Positions 49,349-60,418 are shown, counted from the first letter of the stretch. The stretch is DNA of 64,000 nucleotides from Tachypleus tridentatus (GCF_004210375.1 NC_134834.1:41754264-41818263); one strand, 5' to 3'. Numbers and translations: made by a program. The notes: a model not told the origin generated them from the sequence alone.

Positions 49349-51543
49349 AAATTTTTGACTGATCTGAAAATACTAAAAAATGGAAGAGATATAAAAGATC
49401 TTAAGTTACGATTGAAACAAGTTTCGGTGTGGAATTGGGTTTAATGTAATAATATCAAGCTCGATACTTTTTCACTTCAAGCAAAAAGTTTCATTTATAT
49501 CTACTAATATATATAAACACTGAAAAAAAAAACATGGCAAATAAAAGTTACGGCATACGAGTCATTGTATTTGTTTTATATCTACATTTATTAGAAAGAA
49601 ACTTTTCGGGTTTTAATTTCTTTGTTAATTATATCCCTTGACATATTTGGGTTTCTGTTGCTGTTAAAATATGAAACAGCACAAGAAAAAAATAGTAGTA
49701 AAACACAACAGTCATATTTAATAACGTATCTCAAAGCAACAGTGTAACAACATTAATGAAAGCACCAGCAAGACGAGCCAATTTTATTTTTTAAACATGC
49801 ACTTAAATCCCACGGCATGAAATATAAAGGAACTAGAAAAGAACACACAAAGAGACAATGTATACATAAAAATATACACATTTCCATAAAATTAAATATC
49901 TGTGGAATTATCTAAAACAGTTTTTATATCTTTGTAAAAAATGAGGGACAAGAATTGCCACTTCCATCACGTAACCCTAACCTCACATTTCATAACTAAA
50001 TGAAAGAAAGAAATTTTACAAATTCAAGCTTTTCCAACAAAGAGGCAGGAAAGCGCAACCACACGTCAGTAAATTCCTTTGTGACCCAATCAAAATTAAG
50101 ATATTTCATGAAACGAATTCATGGTGTATTCATGGAATAATTATTGGTGAAAATCAATCATATTAACAACTTTTAATGTACAGTAAAAACAGTGCGTTTT
50201 AGTAACATTATGTCCCAACAGTGGTTTTCGCGTGAAGTTGCTTAGCAACAAAACTATAACGTAATATTGTTATTGGTCTATGTATTAAAGTTTGAAAGGA
50301 AACTACGAACTATAAAATTGCAAAAAATGTCGATTTCTTTATCTAGTCTCTGTTAATTAAGAGGTTTGTTTTATTTTAAATGTTGGTGATACAACGGAGA
50401 ATAGTTTAATTCAGAAACGATTGAAGTTTAAAATGAATCGATATTTTTACTTTCATAATAACTTTTACGCACTTAGTTCTAGACTAGGTGTATGTCGACT
50501 TTTATGGCTCTTCCCACACATACATACACACACACACACGAGATTTTACCATCAGCTCTAAACTGAAGTTCACAGCTGGTTAGACGTTATTTAAATATCT
50601 AAAAATATTTCATATCTATGAGACAAGTTTCAATTAGTTGCATGATAGTAAATCAAATCACTCATTTCATTAAATAAATATTAACACCATTATAATTTCA
50701 TAACGTTGTCTTAGTAACAAATTTACTCTTATACATTTATTTTAACATCTACGTTTCGGTTTTATGCGTGTGGAGTGTTTTGCGCCATTCCCTCCTATTC
50801 TCTAAATTTGTAGATTATTGAGAGTAAGAATCAACAAAATTTGTTTTACGAAAGCACTACAGTATTTGAATATTGTTGAATGTTCTAGAAACTCGCCAAC
50901 GCGCGAAGAGACATTATTATTACACTATATAACAATATTTTTTTTTCTTGTTCCTGGGCAGAAAGTGTTATTTCCATATTGCGTATGCCTAAAGTAAATG
51001 GAAAAGACCTTTTTTTTTTTCTTCAAACTTTGCTTTTGTGACCTGGGTAATGAATTTTTCAAATTTACCCATTTGCCAGAACATTCCAAGTAGATTCAGT
51101 GCTGAGTAGCTAATAGAAAATTTTCTCAAACTTACAGGAATTTTCAAGAGCTTTCTAGAATGTTGTAGAACTTATGAGAATTTAAGAACTTTCCATAATA
51201 ATATATATGCAAGGGCTCACCACTTCAGTTTAGTTCTAGCTGCCTAAATGAACACATAGACCTATCTGACTTTATCAGAGATGGCATCAAGAAGCTGCAA
51301 GCATTCTCCAGACGCATCCAGAAGCCTCAAAGCTGTGCTGCTCCATAACGGGAATAAGTATCCGTCTCTTCCCGTGGCTCATTCAGTGTACCTCAAAGAG
51401 GAATACAACAGTGTCAAGACCTTGCTAGAAGCCTTGAAGTATGATGAGTATGGCTGGGAGGTTATCGGATATTTCAAAGTGATGACATTCCTGAGGGGTC
51501 TCCAAGGAGGCTTTATCATGTTTCCCTGCTATCTTTTCCTTTG
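49349..51543 (+). repeat. Segmental duplication, copy 2
   Basis: Counterpart of 35614-37833. The homology stops within the ORF at a TTTGG codon boundary (51543). The truncated ORF 51281-51616 keeps Trp where copy 1 has TGA, then runs 25 codons into the flanking repeat before a TAG. No right TIR is present. Confidence 0.95.
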
Positions 51544-51549
51544 GGAAAT

Positions 51550-51710
51550 CTTATTTTCATTCCAGACCGTTGTAAGGATTTCCCGCAACGTTTACAAATG
51601 GAACAGAGACGCCTAGAAAGCTAAAGGGCTTTTTTCGGTGGGAGATTGAACAAAGGAAGATACTTTAACGAAACAAAAACACACTAACGATTTCATTAAA
51701 ATGTTTGGTA
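51550..51710 (+). repeat. Right 161-bp direct repeat bracketing duplication copy 2
   Basis: Same orientation as 49183-49342, about 95% identical by eye. It joins the truncated TIR-element ORF directly. Confidence 0.93.
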
Positions 51711-52473
51711 ACAGGATAAATAAAAGGAAATATTTAAAATTATATATCGTTGGATCTATTAAATGTTTTATTTTATTTTTGATGTCGTCCGGTGTGTCTT
51801 TTAACTTGTCGGAGCTGAATAAGCTACCCGGTTTATGAACATTTATATGTACCATTTACGTAATATTTCTCAGTAATTCGAATCGAAAATGCTTTCAAAT
51901 TATTTTTGGTTGCTCAAGCGAGCTGAAGTAGATGTATTTTGATAAATGAAGTTGGTCTTAATGGAAATTACTTTACAATTATTTTAATAAATTAAAATAA
52001 AAGAAATTATGGATACTAAAATATATACTCTAAAATGCTTACTTCATATTAAATATTACGTTCTTAAAATCTACTTTTGACCTTTTAAAGATATGTTCGT
52101 CAAAGTTTTCGCACTCTGAAATATCATTAACACTTCATTGAAAACGTTCAAGTGCTATAACGTGTTCCATACCTTTTTAAGATGATTTTCACTTCTAGAG
52201 TCATTTTTAGCAACATAAATGTTATGGTGAATTAATTCATTTCAACCTGACAGAGGTTTGTATTTGAGTCAAATAACATGAACATAATCCTTCAAAATAT
52301 TCTTATAATAAACTCATAAGTATATAATCCTTCATATAAGTGAACAAATTTCAAAAATGCGTAAATTATTAAAATTAATTATATTTTGCTCTTGAATATC
52401 TCATAATATTTTATTATCTAATGGCCACTTTGTTGAGCATGTGAACTTGTCATATATTTATTTTTATAGAACA

Positions 52474-52540
52474 TATTTTCGATTCCTCTCGGTGAACTCA
52501 GCAGATATCCCGATGTGGCTTTGTTATAAGTAAATCACAC
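52474..52540 (+). mobile_element. SINE family B, 3' part
   Basis: Contains cgattcctctcggtgaactc, agatatcccgatgtggcttt and a CA-rich tail; head missing. Confidence 0.65.
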
Positions 52541-52696
52541 ACAACATATTCTCTTACATCGGATTTGAGCTCGAAACCTATTATCGACTGAGTTAAAAGG
52601 TTAACCTGCTGACAAATGATACTAAAACCTTTTTAAGAACTAACTCAAATCTTGAGTTTACCTCATGATCGTGTGCATTTCTTCGGCTTAGATATG

Positions 52697-52823
52697 ATAA
52701 CGTGTGTGTGTGTTTTCTTATAGCAAAGCCACATCGGGCTATCTGCTGAGTCCACCAAGGAGAATCGAACCCCTGATTTTAGCATTGTAAATCCGTAGAC
52801 TAACAGCTGTACCAGCAGGGGAC
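52697..52823 (-). mobile_element. tRNA-like SINE, family B
   Basis: Contains agcaaagccacatcgggcta, gagaatcgaacccctgattt and gtagactaacagctgtacc; a full-length minus-strand copy. Confidence 0.82.
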
Positions 52824-53740
52824 ACTTGGATATGAACCTCAGACCTTATGCACACCTACAGAGTGGTCGCTGTACCAGCTGAGTTAATGGGTTAATATAT
52901 TAACACTTACTCATAAAGACTTTTTTTACCATCATACTTCACATGTTTTTTTTTAAAATGTTAATTAAGCAACTGTTTAGTTCAAAGCGACACTCGAGAA
53001 GAAAGTCTTAAAGTACTAATCTACAAAAATATGTCAGTCAGAAAGAACAACGTTTTGAAAGACTTCAGTCTTTAGGTTGGCTTGCACCTATTTGTTTGAA
53101 TGTAGCAGCTGTTTAGATTTAAAGACCATAAATGCTCATAAATTGAATAAGTTATTTTTGTGGTGTAAAAGGTGGGATTTGGAAGTCTTTGTAGAAAAAA
53201 CAATCTAACTGAAAATAAAAAAGTAAATCATAGAATAAAATAAAAATGTAATGAAATCCTAGAATCCAATGGTGGAGACTTGGAGGGAATTAAGTAAATT
53301 CTGAAAAGGCAAATATTTACTATGAATGGAGGGTAAAGTGCCCTGTGAAAACACACTTCAGTAGTTGGACCCTGAAAATTCTATTCGACCAGCGCTCAAA
53401 CTTTAAACGTAGACTAGTTGTAAAAAAAAGTTAGTAAATAAACACATGAATAAGTTACCAGAACTTTGATTCAAAGAGTCTATACTGACGTATAGAAGTA
53501 TGACGTAGAGATAGCTACCAAAATGTATAGAAACAGGGTAGGGATTAATACAGAAGCCATACAAAAATCTTTACATAAGTAGGCAGTATATACTGAATCA
53601 ATCTTACAAGCTAACGGTTGTTAGCCACTGTAAGACTGTATTGCACTTTTCAGTTTAAATGCTTTTATTCTAATCAGAATTCATGCAAGTTACAGGAATT
53701 CAACGTTTAGTTGTATTTACTAGTTATTCTTGGAAAGATT

Positions 53741-53925
53741 TAGCTACTTATGCGATGATTTTTGTATGTCGTTATATATTCATCCTTAGCTACTTATGCA
53801 ACGATTTTTGTACGTTGTTATATATTCATCCTTAGCTACTTATGTAATGATTTTTGTATGTTGTTATATATTCATCCTTAGCTACTTATGCAATGATTTT
53901 TGTAATGTTGTTATATATTCACCCC
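53741..53925 (+). repeat. Tandem repeat, four units of 46 bp
   Basis: Units start at 53741, 53787, 53833 and 53879, each beginning tagctacttatg and containing gttatatattcatcct. Differences are single bases, with one inserted base in the fourth. Confidence 0.93.
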
Positions 53926-56529
53926 TACCTTATTTCTATACTTTTTGGCATTATCATCCCCACATCATACTTAATGTTTGCAAAATGTTCTTTTATTACT
54001 TGTTTTCTTTCCTTTTTAACAGTTACATTGAAGTAGGCTATACATGGGAATTATTTTTATCATTCATTATAATATATGTTGTTAATATCATATCAGTGTT
54101 GTAAGTTTCTCTAATTTTATATTGTACTGGAGGGCTGGTAAAGCTGGATTGGTTCCTCCAGGATAGTACAGATATTCTTGAACGTTGGGCCAACATTAAG
54201 AAAAAAATTCGTAAACCCCAAACCTTTCAACTTCATCCCAACTCGATGCACGTGCATACAATCGATCCCACTGCATACAGAAGTCATATTGACTAACAGA
54301 AAAAAACCTCATACAGATCCCATACTATGAAGTCTGATTCTATGCATACACACACGGCTTCAAGACTTGGCCCAACTGAACATTTGAAGAAAAGTGGACT
54401 GTTTTATAATGTATTGTTTTGATAACAAAAACAAACAAACACTTATATAAATCTGTTAGTTGGATTAACGGATACATTATTCATCTTCTTGCTACCTTGA
54501 ATATTGATTAGGTTTGTTTGTTTTTTACTGAAATTGCTTTCGCAAATACTACGTTTATGCAATGAAAAGTTATGAACGAGCGTTATGTAAGAACAATCTA
54601 TCCTGTCATCTAGCAACCAAAAATAAAACTGTTATTTATGAAACGTGGAAATGGTATAAGCTTATAAACTGAATTTATTGTATTTGTTTTCCTTTTTATT
54701 ATATTCCTACAAAAATAAGTGTGATAGAAGTACATAATGATACTAATAGATGATCAAATAAGGCAGTTATTCGTAAGCATCATAGAGTAATCGATTGGTT
54801 AAAATTTAATCTTGAATTCTTAGTTTAGACTACTTTCAAAGACTTTTAATTTTATCATGTTTTTTCTATGATCGATTGAGGAGTGAAAATCAAAAGCCAG
54901 TTACTGCTAGCGTATTAACTAGCTAGGATGAACATGCCTTGAGAGCATAGTATCAATTACTAACACATACCCAACTACTAGCAGGCCTCAGTAGCATGGA
55001 TAGTTTTGTAATTTGGCCTTGAAATCTGCTGCGCCCGGGCTCCAACACATGCAAGTGAAAGATTTTACTGTTAAAGTGAATATACTTTTTCGTTCTCTTA
55101 TTGGTGTATGCTGATCTTTCTATTTGTCTTCCATCTGGCTTGGATTTGCGTTTGCTAGTCTATCATGCCCAATCCCTCTTTCACTGCTATGCTAGGTAGG
55201 GAGTCAGGACTGTAAATCAATAGTCTGTGACTGCTTTTGGTTAAATCATCATTCATTCCGCCAAGTACAATAGAACTAATGATATCAACTTATTGCTACT
55301 CGAGCATCTATAATCATGTGGCCTGAGCAGTAAGAATTTCAACTAACCTTCCCAGTGTATGCTCGTGGAAAAAGTTTTTCACATCAAACAAGATTGTCAA
55401 TTTTCTGTAAGCTCACGTGGTGTTATGACCATGGTAATTAATCGGTTGAAATCTAAGTTTTTTATTGGTTATAAAGTTAATGGGAATCAGCCTTAGAAAA
55501 ATTTACTACCAAATTGTAAATTACAGTGTGTCAGGCGTTAAAAGTGATCTTTGAATTTATATTGATTGCTCTTTAACCCCATAAGATTAAAGAATATTAA
55601 AATGTAGATTCAAAATATAGATGATGAAAATATAGAGAATATTTTGTTACATTTCATAGTTTTCTTCAGGTCTCTGGATAATAAAAAACAATCAGAGTAG
55701 GAGACGGCTCAAGAACAAATACCCAAATTCTCACATTAGGGAAGTTTGAATTTGTTTTTAACTATTTTTTATATAATTAAAAACTAAAACTTATATAATA
55801 TTAAAATTTAATTTATTATCTATGATTTATGTCAAGTTTGTTCGTATATCATGATAATTAAGTAGTTTAATTAAATGTTGAAATAACTCACTAAACATGT
55901 AAGTTAGACCTGACCGCATCCAAAAGATTAATCACGCACACACCCACCCAGCGTGCAATCAGTTGCATAGACATATTCATATTCTTTTCCAAAGAATGAG
56001 AATTGCTAGTTTTCTATATTTCATGGTATTGCTGATTTTCGCAGTGAGATTCGCTTATCGACTGAAGTATGAATTCAAAACTACCATACATACATTTAAA
56101 ATTCTGTGAAAAACGAAGCTGAAATACCAGAGGATGCATTTGATCAAAACATCGAAGATGGGGCATGTGATAACAGATACCATTCTCATCATATGGTATA
56201 TTTTAAACCAGTAACGATATCGCCGATACTGACGGCCCGATACCTGTAGTGAACGTCAACTACCCCGAGAATTAGTATCGACTGCCAACCCTACCACAAT
56301 CCAAACTGACTTGAAAATAAAAGACGGAAGTCTTTCGAGACGTCGCACTTTTTCACCGGTTTAACTTTTGTAGATTAGATCAACAGGCTATTATCCAAAA
56401 GTACTATTTTGATCTAAGCAGTTGCTGTCCATTTCAGTTCTGATCATGAAGACTGCCTCAACCACGTGTGAAAAAATACACAACTTTTATTTAATTTATG
56501 TACATGTTGTACCTCAACATGCCTGTACG
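53926..56529. other. Mostly unrecognised intergenic DNA
   Basis: Contains only the weak small ORF at 55996. The stretch 54975-55270 is less AT-rich and may be an unclassified repeat. Confidence 0.5.
55996..56112 (+). other. Possible small secreted-peptide ORF
   Basis: ATG in acceptable context, then a hydrophobic signal-like start (MRIASFLYFMVLLIFAVRFA) and a short basic stretch to a stop near 56110. A GTATGA donor-like site follows Tyr-Arg-Leu-Lys. Nothing else supports it, and a chance frame is quite possible. Confidence 0.18.
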
Positions 56530-56650
56530 TTATTTGTAATTAAGCATAAAACTACACAATGGGCTATCTGTGCTCTGCCTATCACAGGTATGGAAACCCA
56601 GTTTTTAGCGTTGTACGTTCGAATATATTTCACTGAGCCACTCGGGGGCG
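56530..56650 (-). mobile_element. tRNA-like SINE, family B
   Basis: Contains gtaattaagcataaaactac, acaatgggctatctgtgctc, gaaacccagtttttagcg and gagccactcggggg; minus-strand copy with a mutated head. Confidence 0.78.
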
Positions 56651-57198
56651 TTTGCAAGTTAAAAAGAGAAATCATTATGTAGGTGACAAAGTATTTTGCT
56701 GAACTACGTAATTGTGAAATTTTCTACGTAACGCTAAGAATAATAAATTATCATAACTGCCAATCAGAAGAAATTTGCGATATTCACAATATCGACGCAT
56801 ATGTATATACAGTGTACTGATAATAAAAAATGTTACCTAATGATGTTTTATACCATATAGACATAAAAACATACAATTAGAGTAGTTTTACAATTGGTAA
56901 AACATTCTTTCTGAACGGGATGCCAGTTCATCGCAAGCTAATCTATTAGTTAGCAGCTGGCCCTCATCATGAAGCTGGGTAGATTAGAATAAGTGGGGTA
57001 AGATGTCTTACTTCAAACGTGCTGGACGTGACAAATAATTGTTGTACCCTAATTGTGAATCTGAAGAGGTATACACAGCAATTTTAGTAGTGAGTGCACT
57101 ATAATAAGAGCTCCGTCATAGCCCTCTATTCAGTCATACAAAAGCACTCCAAGCGTTGGTTGTCTGTTAACAAGCTACATTTACCACAGGCTACAAGT

Positions 57199-57469
57199 TT
57201 GTTTGCTTTTCGCACAAAGCTACTCGAGGGCGATGCTGTACTAGCCGTCCCTAATTTAGTAGTGTAAGACTAGAGGGTAGGCAGCTAGTCATCACCACCC
57301 ACCGCCAACTCTTAGGCTATTCTTTTACCAACGAATAGTGGGATTGACCGTCACATTATAATGCCCCCACGGCTGAAAGGGCGAGCATGTTTGGCGCGAC
57401 CGGGATGCGAACCCGCGACCCTCAGATTACGAGTCGCACGCCTTAACACGCTTGGCCATGCCGGGCCGT
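57199..57469 (-). mobile_element. tRNA-derived SINE, family A, with target duplication
   Basis: The best preserved copy. On the minus strand it starts ggcccggcatggccaagcg, with tRNA-like boxes, anticodon-loop sequence ctcgtaa and gggttcgcatcccgg, then the body (cactattcgttgg, gttggcggtgggtggtgatg) and tail (ccctcgagtagctttgtgcg). The exact 11-bp duplication aggctacaagt flanks it (57188-57198 and 57470-57480). Confidence 0.93.
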
Positions 57470-58415
57470 AGGCTACAAGTCTATCACTTATAAATTAGTA
57501 ATGATTATGCACAAAACGCAATTATATCGTTTTTCACATTACAGTATTAAGAATGGCTTTCTATAGTAGTGCCATCTGCCGAGCATATTAGTCATTTCTT
57601 TGTGGGTTTTAAATACAAAATTTATTTTTAATGCTAAAATGGTGTAAAAACTGATTAAATAAGAGTATTTTAGACATATCCTGTACAAAACGATTGCCAT
57701 GAAATATTTTAAATATATAAAATTGTTGTTGACATTTGGCCGGCTTTAAGTTCTTGGTTGTTTTAGCTATCAGTGCTGTTACATAGGGATTCAATCATCT
57801 TGCTGCAATACAAACTTTATTTGATCAAGGAAAATCTCTATTGTTTTTTTGTTCATTTTTTCCTCGTCTAAACTTTCAAAAATTAATTATTACAATAATA
57901 TCGTGTGGTTAATACTGGATTTTGTAACAAATAATATCATTATTATTAAGAAGGAATACAAGTACACTTAGCGCTGTCAAACTGAGAAATATATGCTATA
58001 TTAAATATTTACATATCTTTTTTTTTTTTGTATATTGAAACACGTTCGATGGACATCATGAACGATTTATTGGAGTATTAAATAATTTTAACAGACATCT
58101 GTAGAATGATGTGTAATTCAGCATTTCATCTATTCCAACAAAATCTTACCGAAAGAATTATAACATCAAATTATTTTAGATAGTCTATAACTTTATGCAG
58201 TTCATATTAGACACTTAATTCTTGGTCGACCTTCTTCGTTTAATTTGAAAGTAGCTTGAAATCTAATTTTTAACTTAGTCTTTTAACACTTTTGTACAGT
58301 ACTGTATATTGTAAAAATTTGTTTATATCAAGGTTTATATATGAAGTGCTGTTAAATTGATTTATTCTTGTATATACTGGTACCATATGCTAGCTTCTTT
58401 CTACATAATGCTCAC

Positions 58416-58660
58416 GGCCCGGCGTGGATAGCTCGTTAAGGCACTCGACTAATAATCTGAGGGTCGCGGGTTGGAGTTCCCGTAACACCAAACATGCTTG
58501 CCCTTTCAGCTGTGTGGCGTTATAATGTGGCGGTCAATCCCATTATTCGTTGGTAAAAGAGTAGCCCAAGAGTTGGCGGTGGGTGGTGATGACTAGCTGC
58601 CTCTTACACTGCTAAATTAGGGATGGCTAGCGCAGCTTTGCGCGAAATTCAAAACAAACC
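58416..58660 (+). mobile_element. tRNA-derived SINE, family A
   Basis: Starts ggcccggcgtggatagctcg; head, body and tail in order, with a short deletion in the tail (gctagcgcagctttgcgcg). Confidence 0.9.
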
Positions 58661-58676
58661 AATTCTACACAGTTAT

Positions 58677-58941
58677 GGCCCGGCATGTCCAGGTGGGTTA
58701 AGGCGTTCGACTCATAATCTGAGGGTCACGGGTTCGAATTCCGGTCGCACGAAACATGCTTGCTCTTTCAGCCGTGTGGTGGTCAATCCCACTATTCGTT
58801 GGTAAAAGAGTAGCCCAAGAGTTGGCGGTGGGTGGTGATAACTACTTGCTTTCCCTCTCGTCTTAAACTGCCAAATTAGGGATGGCTAGCGCAGATAGCC
58901 CTCGAGTAGCTTTGCACGAAATTCACAAAACGAACAAACAA
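58677..58941 (+). mobile_element. tRNA-derived SINE, family A
   Basis: Starts ggcccggcatgtccaggtg. The anticodon loop reads ctcataa (CAT). It follows the previous copy head-to-tail after 16 bases. The imperfect pair tctacacagttat and cctacatagttaa may be its target duplication. Confidence 0.9.
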
Positions 58942-58966
58942 CCTACATAGTTAAGTATTTCAGACC

Positions 58967-59090
58967 AATTTATATGCAAAAACGGCTCGTTTGGGTTGAG
59001 AAAATATTTTACATAGAAGGTCGAAACGTTGTTCGCTCTTCTATGTAAAATATTTTCTCAACCCAAACGAGCCGTTTTTGCATATAAATT
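58967..59090. repeat. Hairpin element, copy B, perfect arms
   Basis: Arms 58967-59019 and 59038-59090 are exact reverse complements over 53 bp. The loop, 59020-59037, is gtcgaaacgttgttcgct, the reverse complement of the string in copy A. The right tail, ending gtgggtttctcgacatcac (59101-59119), matches copy A's tail in the same orientation. It lies 560 bp upstream of the TMED-like start codon. Confidence 0.93.
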
Positions 59091-59559
59091 TCTCAACAAG
59101 TGGGTTTCTCGACATCACTGATTATTTCAGACCAAGTTTGATCAGCATGTTCTTTCAAGCAGAACCCTTAGGGCATGCCCTTGATAAAAGTATACGGGAA
59201 TTCCAAAGAATGATAAGTATTCTCGCCTTGGCTCGTTCACTTATCAACTGGGATTGGTGAGGCATTAACATAGTGTTGAAATTTATATTCTTTAACAACA
59301 TGGAAAAATTAGCCCTACAAAATAGAATGAATGACAAAATGTTCTCTTGTCGTTACACTTTTGCACATTGCCGTAAACTAACAAATTATCATTATGCATA
59401 CAGAGTTACGAATTATTTTTGCCAACAACGTTATAATAACTTGTACATGCAGAATTGTATTTGCAATAATCGAACTGATGAGTTTATTTTAGGTATTTAT
59501 TACATTTATCTTATATTTTTTCATTACATCAAAATTACTTGAGCAAACGAGTTTTACAT

Positions 59560-59649
59560 TTCGGTATACTAGATGGCTCTTCGTCATTATTATATTAGGT
59601 TGTAAGTGAATGTTCGTCGACGAATGTGGTTTTAATTGAAAGTTTTGAT
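59560..59649 (+). promoter_or_regulatory. Region immediately upstream of the TMED-like start codon
   Basis: Probable 5' UTR or proximal promoter, judged only by position. It contains a perfect 12-bp palindrome, ttcgtcgacgaa, at 59613-59624, 26 bases before the ATG. No TATA box is evident. Confidence 0.25.
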
Positions 59650-59797
59650 ATGAAATTGGTAATACGTGGTATTTTAATGTATACTTTAATAATATTCTTT
59701 GCGTTAGTGACATCTTCCAGCAGTCTTTACTTCCATATTGCGGAAACAGAAAGAAAGTGTTTCATCGAAGAAATTCCTGATGACACATTAGTTGTTG
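59650..59797 (+). CDS. TMED9: p24/TMED4-9-type cargo receptor, first coding exon
   Basis: The ATG at 59650 opens 49 codons plus one base, then a GTATGT donor (59798-59803), phase 1. Residues 1-25 form a signal peptide with a hydrophobic core ([13 protein letters not shown]). The mature start, [20 protein letters not shown] at 26-45, is the diagnostic N-terminus of the alpha-p24 proteins TMED4 and TMED9 (Drosophila eclair), where the Cys is the first of the GOLD-domain pair. Family knowledge: type I membrane proteins of about 215 residues that recruit cargo in COPII/COPI traffic between ER and Golgi. The remaining GOLD domain, coiled coil, membrane span and tail are not in the 4.2 kb that follows, so intron 1 exceeds the window. 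Which of the two vertebrate paralogues it matches best is undecided. Confidence 0.92.
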
Positions 59798-60145
59798 GTA
59801 TGTAAATTTTAAGAAAAGTATGTAGATTGTATTGCAAGTGTAACTTGCGACAAGTTGCAACCTTTCAGTCAAATTCAATTTACACAGACCGCTGTTAGTG
59901 CTACTCTTGCTTAAAATTAATATGAATATCTAAATTTATATACTGATTTGTAATAAATTCTTATCAGTTACTGTATTAGGGTAGAACTAACACTAGTAGT
60001 ATTGCTGTTAGCACTAGTAACAACGCATCTACAATTTTAGTTTACAATTATTAGTAGACTATGACTGGTATTAATATAAACAGAACATTTAATTTCAAGA
60101 AAACAAAGTGTCTATTGGTCTGCCAAAGTTGCTCCATCCATTAAA

Positions 60146-60418
60146 CTAAACTATAAAGTATGATAAAAAAAAAAAAAAACCTTCATAGCCATCCCTTATT
60201 TCAGTATTTGTCAAGCTTTTTCTTAGGTCGCTTAAGTTTGCTGCAAGTTGTAACAACCACTTCTCTAGAGGAGCTACTCCATAGGGTAACTGCCCTGTTT
60301 GAAAAATAAATGTTTTAATTGAAGACGATTCTGGCCCCTCCAAAAATTTTTGTATGTTTCTTCTTATTACACCAGTATCATTTTCATCATAAATACAAAA
60401 GAAAATCAAAACCATCAA
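60146..60418 (-). CDS. Unrecognised open frame in the TMED-like intron
   Basis: 90 codons on the minus strand with balanced, protein-like composition (YDENDTGVIRRNIQKFLEGP and LPYGVAPLEKWLLQLAANL) in an otherwise AT-rich region. The C-terminal end runs into a T-tract. A splice acceptor-like TTTTTCAAACAG lies inside, before GQLPYGV, so a shorter exon is also possible. I cannot assign a family. It could be an exon of a minus-strand gene, a piece of a mobile element, or chance. Confidence 0.3.
   Translation of the reverse strand: MMVLIFFCIYDENDTGVIRRNIQKFLEGPESSSIKTFIFQTGQLPYGVAPLEKWLLQLAANLSDLRKSLTNTEIRDGYEGFFFFLSYFIV

Noticed and set aside
49183..51710. Interpretation of the 161-bp direct repeats as LTRs of a retrotransposon
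   Set aside because: No TG...CA ends, primer-binding site, gag or pol; the interior is a segmental copy of 35614-37833.
53741..53925. CRISPR-like array
   Set aside because: Contiguous repeat without spacers, in eukaryotic DNA.
53796..54104. ORF of 102 codons rich in Tyr, Ile and Phe
   Set aside because: Produced by the 46-bp tandem repeat and AT-rich flank.
58677..58750. Functional tRNA gene
   Set aside because: The cloverleaf is imperfect and the sequence continues into the SINE body; it is the SINE head.
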